The notes below the pieces were generated by a model that saw only the letters and a program-made list of their open reading frames with translations, ran no database searches and was not told the DNA's origin. This document shows positions 46,401 through 55,972 of a stretch of DNA of 64,000 nt, one piece after another (position 1 is the first letter of the stretch; each line of letters starts with the position of its first letter). Both the position numbers and the translations under genes were made by a program. Source of the stretch: Terramyces sp. JEL0728 (Eukaryota; Chytridiomycota; Chytridiomycetes; Rhizophydiales; Terramycetaceae); assembly GCA_027603945.1 (NCBI GenBank), contig JADIIU010000043.1, positions 40,022 to 104,021 of the forward strand. The letters run 5' to 3'.

Positions 46401-46916
46401 CTGAAATTGTCCTTTTCTCTCCATTTTCAATAACAACTGCAGGTGTGGTATTTGCCATTTTATCAGCCCTGTATCGATTGAAATCTTCTATTGCTTCCTT
46501 TGCAGCTGAAAAGGCCAGGACAATCATCAACGGCGCTATTTGAGTCGAAGCGCTGAAACTACTGTATCCAGTCAGCACTGATAAAGCTCCAAGTAAAAAG
46601 TAAATATTGTAGAATCGTTTAAACTATTTTAGAGAGGTCTTACCTGCATAGCTAAATTCAAAGGGAGGAACGTAAGGACAGTATATTTTGTCGTCCGTAT
46701 ATAATTTGCTTTGTGTATGTGCTTGTCTTTTGGAAACCTCACCTCGTACGGGCCTTTATGCTCTTTCCGCATCATCAACAACCGTCCTAATTCCGTTTTA
46801 AAGTTCTTTTTCTCTTTGACTGGTATTTCCGATGGTCTTTTCAGCACTTGCAGCTCCACATTTTCCACCATTTGATTTTTGTATGCTGGTGGAGGAGGAG
46901 AAATATTGTCGCCCAT
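43446..46916 (-). CDS. P4-type ATPase, phospholipid flippase
   Basis: Seven exons: 46916-46643, 46622-46274, 46252-45424, 45404-44763, 44743-44567, 44545-43542 and 43521-43446 (1116 aa). Introns are 19-21 bases. Hallmarks are [18 protein letters not shown]...RFYNIYFL, the actuator AELDGETNLK, the PISL motif in helix 4 (YVIPISLFV), the phosphorylation site [30 protein letters not shown] and the hinge [11 protein letters not shown]. Ten transmembrane helices fit. P4-ATPases flip phosphatidylserine or phosphatidylethanolamine to the cytosolic leaflet of Golgi, endosome or plasma membrane, usually with a Cdc50 partner (not in this window). The N-terminus is Pro-rich (SPPPPAY). An upstream open frame has no ATG, so 46916 was chosen. 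Confidence 0.95.
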
Positions 46917-47397
46917 TTTTTTCCAAATAGGATTGTTTTGGTATGATGGAGGATTAATGATGAAAGTACTAAAAACTTGCGAGCGAAGCGTGAATACGCC
47001 TAGTGTGGCGAGTTGATTAAGTTGCTGAGACAAAAATTAGATACAAGGAGGATTGATTTTTATTGAAGATAATTCCTGAATGCGGTTGATTATTTTAAGT
47101 TTATTGTAGAATAATCCGCGATTTTGTCTTGCCAATTGGTGTTTTTGACGGGTTTCTTGGCAGTCGTTCTTTGGTCGCAGGATATATAGCCGATAGTCAC
47201 TATATGGATGGCAAGTAGGATGATTCCTGACGCCCTTTCATCAATGCCGCTTGTAGTCTCATCGGCTCTGTTCCTTTCTCATGAATCAGATCTTTGAAAC
47301 TGTACTTAATCCGAGCCGGTCAAGTTCCTGAAAGAGACAAAGGAGTGATAGCTTGGCAGCAGTCCTCCGAGAACTGATCCTTAACGAAACCGGTTTA
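46917..47397 (-). other. 481-base gap with one possible small membrane protein
   Basis: Between TBCB and the P4-ATPase, a minus-strand frame from 47278 to 47090 codes a hydrophobic helix (GIILLAIHIVTIGYIS) and a polar tail ending WQDKIADYSTINLK, but has no ATG. It could be the last exon of a short gene whose first exon I cannot place. The rest shows nothing and should contain the P4-ATPase promoter. Confidence 0.3.
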
Positions 47398-48075
47398 TTA
47401 AAATTCATCCTCAAACAAATCTTCTTCAGGGTAATCACCAACATTCACAATATCTGGCCGAAGGAATGCCCCATGCTTGTTTGGACAAGTGAAATAAGAC
47501 TTTCCTTCTACAGTACCATTATGCTTGCCAACAGGTTCATCATACTGTACACCTAGTCTAAAGACAAAATTACCTACAAAATATCCATGCTTAAATTCCA
47601 CCAGTCCAACGTACTTTACCTCTCCTCTCTTTTCCATTCCATCCGTATCAACCATACATCGATCACCAACTTTAACGTTCGCTGCTTCTTCCTTGTAATT
47701 TTTTATATTATCCGCAAACCGTCCAAGTTTATTTCTCTTTTTAAAAGCTAGTACTGAATCATTGCGTTTCTCGTAATCTACATTACTCATTTCCAGTTTT
47801 TCGACTTTATTTAAATCGTTGTAATCAAATGTTTTCTCTGTGTTTGCAACGTTTAGATTAGAGTAATTCTCGATGGAATAGTAGCCGAGCTGTTTGTCGT
47901 CTTGAAGAGTTATTCCATTGCAGTTGAGGATCATTGTAGACGATGGGACACCGGTTATTGCCGTTAGTTTTTCTTTTAGTTCCAGGATCGAGAGTGATTT
48001 ATCAAATCTTCTTTCTGAGTTGGCATTATGTGATTTTACAAACAAGGTAAGAATATGGCTGTCATTCTGCAACAT
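47398..48075 (-). CDS. TBCB: Tubulin-folding cofactor B
   Basis: Exons are 48075-47574 and 47552-47398 (218 aa), with a 21-base intron at 47553-47573. Residues 1-85 form a ubiquitin-like domain (HILTLFVKSHN...LKEKLTAITGVPSSTM). A short coiled region follows, then the CAP-Gly domain (VKVGDRCMVDTDGMEKRGEVKYVGLVEF...GVQYDEPVGKHNGTVEGKSYF), and the acidic EEDLFEDEF tail binds TBCE. TBCB acts in alpha-tubulin folding. The intron has length divisible by three and no stop codon; without splicing the conserved GYFVGVQYDEP is split by seven extra residues. Confidence 0.93.
   Translation of the reverse strand: MLQNDSHILTLFVKSHNANSERRFDKSLSILELKEKLTAITGVPSSTMILNCNGITLQDDKQLGYYSIENYSNLNVANTEKTFDYNDLNKVEKLEMSNVDYEKRNDSVLAFKKRNKLGRFADNIKNYKEEAANVKVGDRCMVDTDGMEKRGEVKYVGLVEFKHGYFVGNFVFRLGVQYDEPVGKHNGTVEGKSYFTCPNKHGAFLRPDIVNVGDYPEEDLFEDEF
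47553..47573 (-). other. Stop-less 21-base intron inside TBCB
   Basis: This GT...AG segment lies in the middle of the CAP-Gly core. It adds no stop and no frameshift, but splits the invariant GYxVGVQYDEP motif. Its 21-base length and GT-AG ends match the other introns. Confidence 0.8.
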
Positions 48076-48100
48076 TTTAGATTGTGAAAATTTAGCTTTT

Positions 48101-48313
48101 TTAAATTATAAAGAACATTCCAGTTCCTTCTACAATACTTGTAGCCAGAGTTTGATCATGCTTGCGAACTTTGTCTCTCCATACCGTCATATGCAGATCA
48201 GCACTCCTGGCAATAACGGCGTTTCTTTCTAGAAACAAGGATATCCAATCAGTACCATATCCAATAGATACTGGATCTGCCAGATGGGTAGAATCGCTAG
48301 CAACTCGTCTCAT
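48101..48313 (-). CDS. Small conserved-looking protein, 70 aa, unknown
   Basis: A single-exon ORF starts with ATG (MRRVASDSTHLADP) 25 bases upstream of the TBCB gene on the same strand. The sequence has balanced composition with a run of structured motifs (GYGTDWISLFLERNAVIARSADLH, VWRDKVRKHDQTL). No signal peptide or transmembrane helix is seen. I do not recognise it. A real gene is likely because it fills the space between TBCB and the 48450 gene and uses ordinary codons. Confidence 0.5.
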   Translation of the reverse strand: MRRVASDSTHLADPVSIGYGTDWISLFLERNAVIARSADLHMTVWRDKVRKHDQTLATSIVEGTGMFFII

Positions 48314-48449
48314 TCTCTCGAAGATTAATTTTCATTCTGTTGTTAAACGTTCCATTTAATCTGTTATTAAATATTCCGTTTGATATCCAATCAAATAATT
48401 CGATGGTTTGTTTTTGCTTTCTGATTTATTTTTTTTTTCAAAACAAAAA

Positions 48450-48725
48450 ATGGGCAAGTCTATTAGAAGTAAAGGGCAGAGAAAGAACAGAGCTCTAAGA
48501 AGAGAAATGATTCACAAACCAAAAGAAGAAGCAAGACTAATGCGTGTGGTAGAAAAAGACACTGTAGAAACCATGCAGCAAGAGAAACCGCAAGAAGCTG
48601 AAAAGATGGAGACTGAGCAGATTCTTTCCAAGAAACAAAAGGAAATGCTGTTGATGTCCAGAAATCAGTACAAGAGAAAAGCAAAGAGTAAAAAGGGGAA
48701 ATTATACATTAATAAAAAAAAGTAA
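48450..48725 (+). CDS. DUF2423/LLPH-like small nucleolar basic protein
   Basis: The ATG at 48450 gives 91 aa beginning MGKSIRSKGQRKNRALRRE, the diagnostic N-terminus of the DUF2423 family (yeast small ribosome-biogenesis-associated protein and LLPH relatives). An acidic, Gln/Glu-rich centre and a lysine-rich tail (KRKAKSKKGKLYINKKK) follow. The family is nuclear or nucleolar. The frame is open upstream to 48408 without better evidence for an earlier start; the A-rich leader AAACAAAAAATGG suits initiation at 48450. Confidence 0.75.
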   Translation: MGKSIRSKGQRKNRALRREMIHKPKEEARLMRVVEKDTVETMQQEKPQEAEKMETEQILSKKQKEMLLMSRNQYKRKAKSKKGKLYINKKK

Positions 48726-48924
48726 TTTACCTTCCTGTATGAATGTTTACTCTCAACATCATTAATTCAATGAGTTTGGTTCGACTATTTTTGATGGTTA
48801 TTCCAAAGTCACATCATGTCCTGCATATTGCATTCCAAAAGCTCTGTCGTTAATCTGGAAAGAATCAAAAGGATCATGTTTAAATAAATTTTTAATTTAA
48901 TACCAGCAAGTCTAAAGTAGTAGT

Positions 48925-50873
48925 TTACCTGGACCTACTCCGCCATGATGTAGATGAACGATTGGGAGACCTGGTTTCCCTTGAAAAGTTTGACTCAGCA
49001 GAGCGACCAGGAGATTTGCCACGAACAGAGGGTTTGGATTCTTTGCGCTTCAAACCACCAGTTTTGTCAGCTACACTGTACCGCTCATAAAACTTTTTCC
49101 CATATCCAGATTCTAAGGATTCCAGAATCTTGCTTGCATTCTTTGGCACACTATTGGAAAAGTTTCCATATTGCTGATTTGGGGGATACCGTGCTTCATT
49201 AAGAGTGCCAATCCTTTTACCTTGCAACACCACTCCTGGAACATTCCTTAATCCAAGATTGTCAATTAATTTTTGAGGTATTGGCGGCAGGGGCATCTCT
49301 AAATAGCCTTCGCAAAATTGGGCTATACCTTCAATACAAGTGTCTTTACGAATTTTCGATATTTCAAGTTTTGAAATTTCTACGTTAAAAGAACTTACGA
49401 TAGCCAAGCATACTGGTAAAGATTTCCAGCCTTTCAATATGCTCCATTTTTTGAACAGTGTTTGCAATATTTTCAATAATAGCAGAGTCTCTTCCGTTTC
49501 TATTCAAAGAATAGCGCAACTCTTTTCTGATTGGTAAATCCGAAACGCATTTCAAATAATTCTCTTCATATGGCGATAGAATCAGTACAGACTCCCCTTC
49601 CTTTCCTGCTCTTCCAGTTCTTCCAATTCTACCGTCAATTTTAATTACCTGTGAATATACTGATCTCTAGAAGAAGGAAGCCCTACTTGCAACACAAGAG
49701 TAACGCCAGGGTAATCAACTCCACGCGCCGACACATCTGCTTCAATTAACAATTACCTGAAGTGAACAGTATGGAAGATCTAGATTTTCTGAATTTATCG
49801 GACACTCGCACTCTTTGTTGTTGAGTCAGTCTGGAGTGTATTTCCATAATGTCCAACGCTAGAGCCTGCTCAAAGACATTTTTGGCATAGGACACGAGTT
49901 TTGTAGTTGAAAAGAAAACAATGATTTTAGATGCTGGGGTTGATTCCTTGTGCTTTTGGATGATTTCTTGCAATAGATAAAAATGCTCCTTGTGCGGGGC
50001 AACCAAGTACGATTGTTTAATTTTCATGTGTGTATCCACTTCGTTAGCTGGCACGGTATCAATGTATTGATACTCTTCATGCAAAGAAGAGTGAGCAATA
50101 GCTTTAATTTCGTTTGACAAAGTAGCTGAAAACATAAAAGTCTTTCTTTGTTGTTTTGGAGGCAAATTTGATAATATTCGATCAATTTCTTTTTGAAATC
50201 CCATGTCCATCAATTGATCCGCTTCATCAAAGATCAAGACATTCAAATCCATGAATTTTCTTTGGAGTGCCTTTTCAGCACCTAAAATGTCATTCAAACG
50301 ACCAGGTGTAGCAATTAAAATATCAGTCTTTTGATTCAGTATTCTATTAAGCGACTGCAATCTACCTGTGCCGCCAACAGCGACTTGAACATTTAATCGG
50401 TGGTGTCTGACTAGTTTTTCAGTTTCTGTTGCGATTTGAAGTGCCAGTTCCCTAGTTGGTGTTAGAACAAGCACTGGAATTCTATCTCTATGAAATGCAT
50501 GATTGGCCAGTGCAGTTTCAATGGCTGCAACCATGAATGCCAAAGTCTTTCCCGTTCCTGTCTTTGCCCTCACTAGTAAATCATTTGCAACGGGTAATTT
50601 GCTTAAAACTGCTTTTTGCACAGGAGACATTTTCTGAAATCCGAAATCTTCAATCACTGCCTTTCTGGTTTTGGAATCCAATATTACTGAGCTGAACGAA
50701 TCACCCGTGTCGATATCCTGCCATAATTGAACTGTGTTGTGAATTGACCGAGCTAATGGCTTGCTTGGGAAAAATAGCTTTACTGCCGTTGAAGTAAAAT
50801 AAATTCCAGAGGTAGTTATCGACCCTTTGGAGTAGCAATACAATGTCCTGGCTGATTTCAATGTCAAAAACAT
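48925..50873 (-). CDS. MSS116: Mitochondrial DEAD-box RNA helicase, Mss116-like
   Basis: Exons are 50873-49757, 49736-49649, 49628-49399 and 49379-48925 (629 aa; introns 20, 20 and 19 bases). The N-terminus is basic and Ser-rich (MFLTLKSARTLYCYSKGS), as expected for mitochondrial import. Motifs are FGFQKMSPVQ, motif I AKTGTGKT, Ia PTRELA, Ib TPGR, motif II DEAD, motif III SAT, DVSARGVDYP and motif VI HRIGRTGRAGKEG. The long C-terminal extension, ending basic (SPGRSAESNFSRETRSPNRSS), is typical of Mss116, which helps splice group I and II introns and process mitochondrial RNA. The plain stop is at 48925; a further exon near 48798-48880 (FGMQYAGHDVTLE) is possible but I could not join it. Confidence 0.9.
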
Positions 50874-50950
50874 GAAAATTTTTTTGGAAAAGTTAATGTT
50901 TCAAATTTTACGATTGCAGAGGCAGTGGTCTTCTCTTTATTACATAATAA

Positions 50951-53202
50951 TTAGGCATAATGTTTGTGCTTTGCTACTAGCCCTCTTGCTTGCGGTGCAG
51001 ATACAGTTTCCTTTGGTTTCTTGTTTTTCAACATTTTAACTGTAAAGGTCTTTTTACCGCTCTTTTTTAGCCCAGGAACATCATACGACAAGAAAGGATC
51101 TGGGAACATGCACATTGGATCCCACATCTCCTCTGGCTCAAGCACTCTGTGTAGCCCTTGGTGTTCAAATTGTAATTGCCCAGATATTAAAGCCCTTTTT
51201 CCTGCATTAGCATAAAGCACCTTTGATATTGTTGCCTGCATGCGCTACATGTGCAATTCTCCATTTCTCTGCTGTATCATCGTACTCTGCACATTCATTT
51301 ATGATTTCTTGCTCTGCAGGTGGGATAAATCCCTGAATAATTGCTTGGCGCAATTTAATTTCGCTCGTCAATTCTCGAATGGTTTCCAGCAAGTTTTCTT
51401 TTTCTCTTTGATGTTCTTCTTTTAAATCTTTTTGTTCTGACTTTTGCTCCATCACCATTCCCCATAGTTTCTTTAGTTTCTTTGTTTTTGCCGTTGCTTC
51501 TTCTTGCAAGTTTGTAAATTCTTCTTCTATTTGTAAATTTAGTTCTTCTTTTTCATTCAGATTCATCTCCAATTCTCTTTGCTTTCTCACTCCTTCTTCT
51601 AATTCTTGGGCTTTCTTGGCAAGTGTAATTTGCTGTTCTTGGTGCTGGTCCAAGATATTCACACCGCCAACGAGTAATTTTTGTTCCAGTTGCGCTAGCT
51701 TGGCAGCTAGGTCACTCCTAGCTTCTCTTTCCTTTTCCAACTCCTTCATCCTGAGTTCAGCTTCTTCAATCAGTTTATTTCTTTCAGACTCTTCCATATC
51801 TTTACTTGCAAGAATTGCCTGTTTTTCTTTTTCAACCATTTCTTGCATTTTTGCCAATTGGGCTTCGGGGATACCTGCTGGCCCTGCTTCATTCTTTATC
51901 GATACACTGTTTTCTTTCGGCGTCTTTGCCTTTTTCGATTTTCCAGCCTTTGGTTTTAGAGGAGAGTCTGGTTCTTCATCTTCTTCGACCTCTTCAATTT
52001 CCTCCACTTCTTCAATTATATCCTCTCCGCCTTCATTTTCCAATAAACTTTTTAAACGTTTAATTTCTTCTTGGAATTCTCTGAGCATGGCATCTTTTGG
52101 ATCTTCATTGACCTTTGGTTTATTCTTGATATTCTTTGCTCTGTTGGCATACCTGAGGGTCGAAATGGTTTCCTCGTAGTTGTAAGACGCTGGACTCATT
52201 GTCGAAACCATCAATGTTTTTGCATTCCCTCCCAAAGAATCTTGCAACAATCTGGTGAGTTTGGAATCGCGATATGGTATGTGGGACGATTTTCCATCTA
52301 CCAGGGCTGAAATTACATTACCAAGCGCAGAGAGTGAGAGGTTGATCTTGGTGGCTTCTTTCAATCTGTCGCCAGTAGCTCCGGTCTTTGTCTGCCGCTC
52401 ACTACCTGCCAAATCCACCAAGTGTAGCTTCCCTGCTCTCAGCCTCTGCTCACCATTTTCATCTGTTTCTGATGCTTCGACTGTAATTGTGAAAATCGAG
52501 TGAGATCGGGAAGAAGTTGCATTCATTTCAGTAAATCCAACCGATCTATTTTTGTTGCCAACAGTCATCAATTGATCCATTTCTTCCACATTTTGAATCA
52601 CAAACGTTGACAAGTCCCTCACATACACTCCAGTGTCTGCGCGTTCTTTGATTTCCAATTTTTTCGATTTCAAATTCAATAAATCTCTAATGTCTTCATT
52701 GTATATTTCCAAATACGAAGCCCTGACCAAGAATTGAGTTTTTGCTCCAGCATGCTTGATATACCCAAAAATATGGTCGAATGCCATCGGGATGATGCCC
52801 CGCAATTCCGGCACATCTCTAATGCCTTCCATAGAAAAAGTCTTTTTAGATAATAGATACCTTCCCGGTTCCAGTCTGACCATAAGCAAATACGGTTCCT
52901 ATGATCAGTGCTAAACTTGCCATTGTATCCCTGTAACACAGAATCGACAATATCCCTTGCAGTCATGCTATAAACTTCGGTTTGCGTACACGTATTATCA
53001 AATACATGGTCGAAAGTAAATGTTTTTGGAGGATCGTGTCCCTTTTCCGAACGCGGATCGATAATGGTGACTGTCCCATTTCGAGTGTCCATATGAACAA
53101 TATTCGTATGGCCGGCTTGCTTTTCCTTTTCGCTGAATGGTCTGCATCGCAATATAACTTTGACAGATTCTTTTTCGGACTGAATTAGGATACGCTCACC
53201 AT
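50951..53202 (-). CDS. KIF3: Kinesin-2 (KIF3-type) motor
   Basis: Five exons: 53202-53200 (ATG only), 53179-52921, 52898-52861, 52841-51221 and 51201-50951 (723 aa). The motor starts MSEKESVKVILRCRPFSEKE, close to KIF3B. It has the P-loop GQTGTGKT, NATSSRSH, DLAGSERQ and the kinesin-2 neck (RYANRAKNIKNKPKVNEDPKDAMLREF). A long coiled coil and a globular tail ending QARGLVAKHKHYA follow. Kinesin-2 is the anterograde motor of intraflagellar transport, so this gene argues for a flagellum. Introns are 20, 22 (GC-AG), 19 and 19 bases. An alternative first exon reading through without the first intron would start at 53266. Confidence 0.93.
52899..52920 (-). other. GC-AG intron of 22 bases in the kinesin P-loop exon
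   Basis: The 5' end is GCAAG and the 3' end CATAG on the minus strand. Removal gives QGYNGTVFAYGQTGTGK, the invariant kinesin sequence, so the intron is certain from homology. GC-AG is a known minor class elsewhere. Confidence 0.85.
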
Positions 53203-53449
53203 CTGATTGTACGCGAAAAAAGCAAACTTTTATGAACCCGTTGAATTTATATTTGCGATTGATCATAATCTGTTGATTGGATATAGTTGAACTTGAAAAT
53301 GTCCGACTTTCCGACTTTTCAATCCTACTCGGCAATGCAAAAGCAGTGGTGAATTAATCAGTAATATCAACCGCATGGTGGATATTTCAGGCAACCTATC
53401 TTGACATTCCATTGAAATATATTTTTTCATTTTTTGACTTTACAAATCA

Positions 53450-55899
53450 ATGTCAGGATTCCCACAAGGTTACGCTGGAACTCCAATAGACACTCCATCA
53501 AATAGTTTTGGGTCGAATAAGGATAAAATTAGAAAGAGTCCTCATCCGCAGCAGAAATCAAAATCGGTGCTGGATTCTCCATACGGAGCTCCATCTAAAA
53601 AAGGTATTTTGGATGAAGGACTGGCCAAATTCAAGACAATGTCCAATTCTAAAACATCTCAGCCGATGCTTACATTCAAAAGCAGAGCGCCGTCAGTTCA
53701 AGAACAGCTGGCAACAAGGAATCAAGACAAGAAGAATGACGAGTTGCTGCATTCGAAACTTTACTCTCAAACAAATCCCATTTCAATCGAAGATGATCAC
53801 AAACCTAATCAGAAAAAGTTGACAAAATCCTTGAATTTGGCTGATGTTAGAACTATACAGAAAAGAGCCGACGCAATGAAACCAAATTCTGTTGAAAAGG
53901 AACACGCAGCCCAAAAGAGTACAGCTATTCCAGTTGAGCGAATATGGGAGTCTCCTGGAGATCTAGAATGGAATATCGCCAAACAACTCATAATTACAGA
54001 TTCTCAATTGGAAGTTTGCGGCGACAAAGTAGACAGATTTGCACCTAATGATGTCAAAAAAATCACTTACAATTACGACAAATTCACCCTGTTAAAGATT
54101 CATGGCACCAGCAAAACATTGATATTAAAGATCAAGGACAATCTTTCGAAATACTATCAAAGATTAATTGATATTTTTGGGACTGTAACAGCTATGCCTG
54201 ATTCTGACGTAGCCACCGGCTTGACTTTGGTGGAAAACAAACAAAGACGAACTTCAAAGCGTATGCCAAGAGACAGAGATGATGATTACATTGACGAGCA
54301 TATTTCTTATGAACCATACACAGAAAATAGTTTGGCGCAAAAGAGAAACAAAATTGAATTACCTGAAGATGAGCGACTATACTCAGCAAATGAAACCAAA
54401 GAGCCAATAAAAAGGAAAAGTTCACGGTTATCTGGTGTCGGACTTGGGCTTGGCAATGAAATTATATTCAACTACCCATACAAAGGAAGACGCTGTATTT
54501 CGGTCAGAGAACAGGACGTTGCACGTCTGAATGAAGGAGAGTTTTTGAATGATACCGTGATTGAATTTTATATAAGGTAATTCAGATTTAAAAAAGATAT
54601 CTGTGTGAAATTTATGCTGACAATCCAATATACCAGCACACTCATTTCTTTAATTCATTCTTTTTTGAACAGCTGCTCTCCAGTAAAGACGAGAAAAAAT
54701 TTGAATTTGCATACGAAAGAATTAGGAAATGGACTAATAAGGTGGATATCTTTGGAAAGGATTATTTGGTAATACCCGTAAATGAAAAGTATTCTTTAAT
54801 TAAGCCAGTCTGCATTGGTACCTTGCAATAGTCTATAATCCTGGCGCTTGCTTGTTGGAACTGAAAGAGCCGGAAATTGACCAATTAGATAGTGTACTCC
54901 AAGGAGCAGATGGAATAGCGCAAGAGACAACGGGATTGTCAGACCAGCTAGTTCAAGAGCTACAAAGCAGCTCTGTTGATTCTCCAATGTCCAAAACCAC
55001 AGTGTCTGAAATAGATAACGAATCAAGTTCAAGGATCGCAGAGAGTAATGATGTGCCAATGGAACTTGATGATGATGTGCCAATGGAGCTTGATGATGAT
55101 GTTCAAGTGACAGAAAACAGTGAAGCGCAAGTGACAGAAAACAGTGGAGCACAAGTGGATTCACCGTCGCCGGAAATTTCTGAAATAGGCAGCAACAACA
55201 AAGATGGATCCGACATTACTGTAACAGGAGTTGCCAAGTTTAATACTGTTAAGCCAAACCTGCCTTTGATTAAAATTAGCAAGTTCTATAAAGATGCTTT
55301 GCCAAATTTCCAAGAATTGGACGCAAGTGACCCCATAGAAGAAGCAACTGAATCTGGAATCAACAATATCAAATTAAGGAGCAAGCCTGCAGCAAAAAGA
55401 AAACCCATGAAGGCGAAACTAGTCGATACCTTTTCAGACCCTTCCAAGTAGCTATGCTTAACGTAGATGCAAGATATTTATTTTGGATTCACTTGGCCAC
55501 AGTAGGTTGAAAACTCTAAAGATTATCAAGAGCTATCTTGTGATGGAAGCCAGACACAAGAAGAATATTGAATTCAATGAAAAGGCAATCCGTGGTACCA
55601 AGCTCGAGGTTCCAATCCAGCCTAACCACTGTGATTGTGGGGTTTATCTTTTGCATTACATTGAAACATTTTTAGAAAAGGCAGAGGAGCTGATGCCAAA
55701 AATATTGGTAGTTTTGGGATTAAAATAGAATCGAGAATCTAAAGCGGCAGACTGGTTTTCCGGGAACCATGTCATCCGTCAAAAGAGATGTGATATACAG
55801 CATTTGATGCTCGCCCTGAAAGAGAAAGAGGCAGAGTCGATGAAGAATGCGCCTGTGGTAGTTGTACATGATGATGATGATTTAATTATTGTAGAATGA
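53450..55899 (+). CDS. Ulp/SENP SUMO protease with split catalytic domain (SENP6/7 or Ulp2 type)
   Basis: Exons are 53450-54576, 54597-54788, 54809-55447, 55467-55707 and 55729-55899 (789 aa; introns 20, 20, 19 and 21 bases). The catalytic domain starts at RCISVREQDVARLNEGEFLNDTVIEFYIRYL. The triad is His 442 (NLHWYLAIVY), Asp 660 (FILDSLG) and Cys 710 (QPNHCDCGVYLLHY), with oxyanion Gln 704. About 205 low-complexity acidic residues are inserted between His and Asp, as in SENP6/SENP7 and Ulp2, which trim poly-SUMO chains. The C-terminus ends with two SUMO-interacting-like motifs around an Asp run (VVVVHDDDD and LIIVE). The N-terminal 350 residues are basic and probably disordered. Confidence 0.9.
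55050..55151 (+). repeat. Two tandem 24-base coding duplications in the SENP insertion
   Basis: Units 55050-55073 and 55074-55097 both code DVPMELDD. Units 55104-55127 and 55128-55151 both code QVTENS plus two variable residues. The copies are nearly identical, so the acidic loop is still expanding by replication slippage. Confidence 0.8.
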
Positions 55900-55972
55900 G
55901 CTTGCATATAAATATTTAACATAGAATTATTTGAATTTTACGACTTTCAACTAATTAGCACATATATTATAA

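Noticed and set aside
48925..50873. Helicase and the downstream 183-codon ORF as separate genes
   Set aside because: Three short introns join them into one Mss116-like protein with motifs V and VI in the middle exons.
51616..52179. Plus-strand 187-codon ORF rich in Ser and Phe
   Set aside because: It is the antisense shadow of the kinesin coiled coil.
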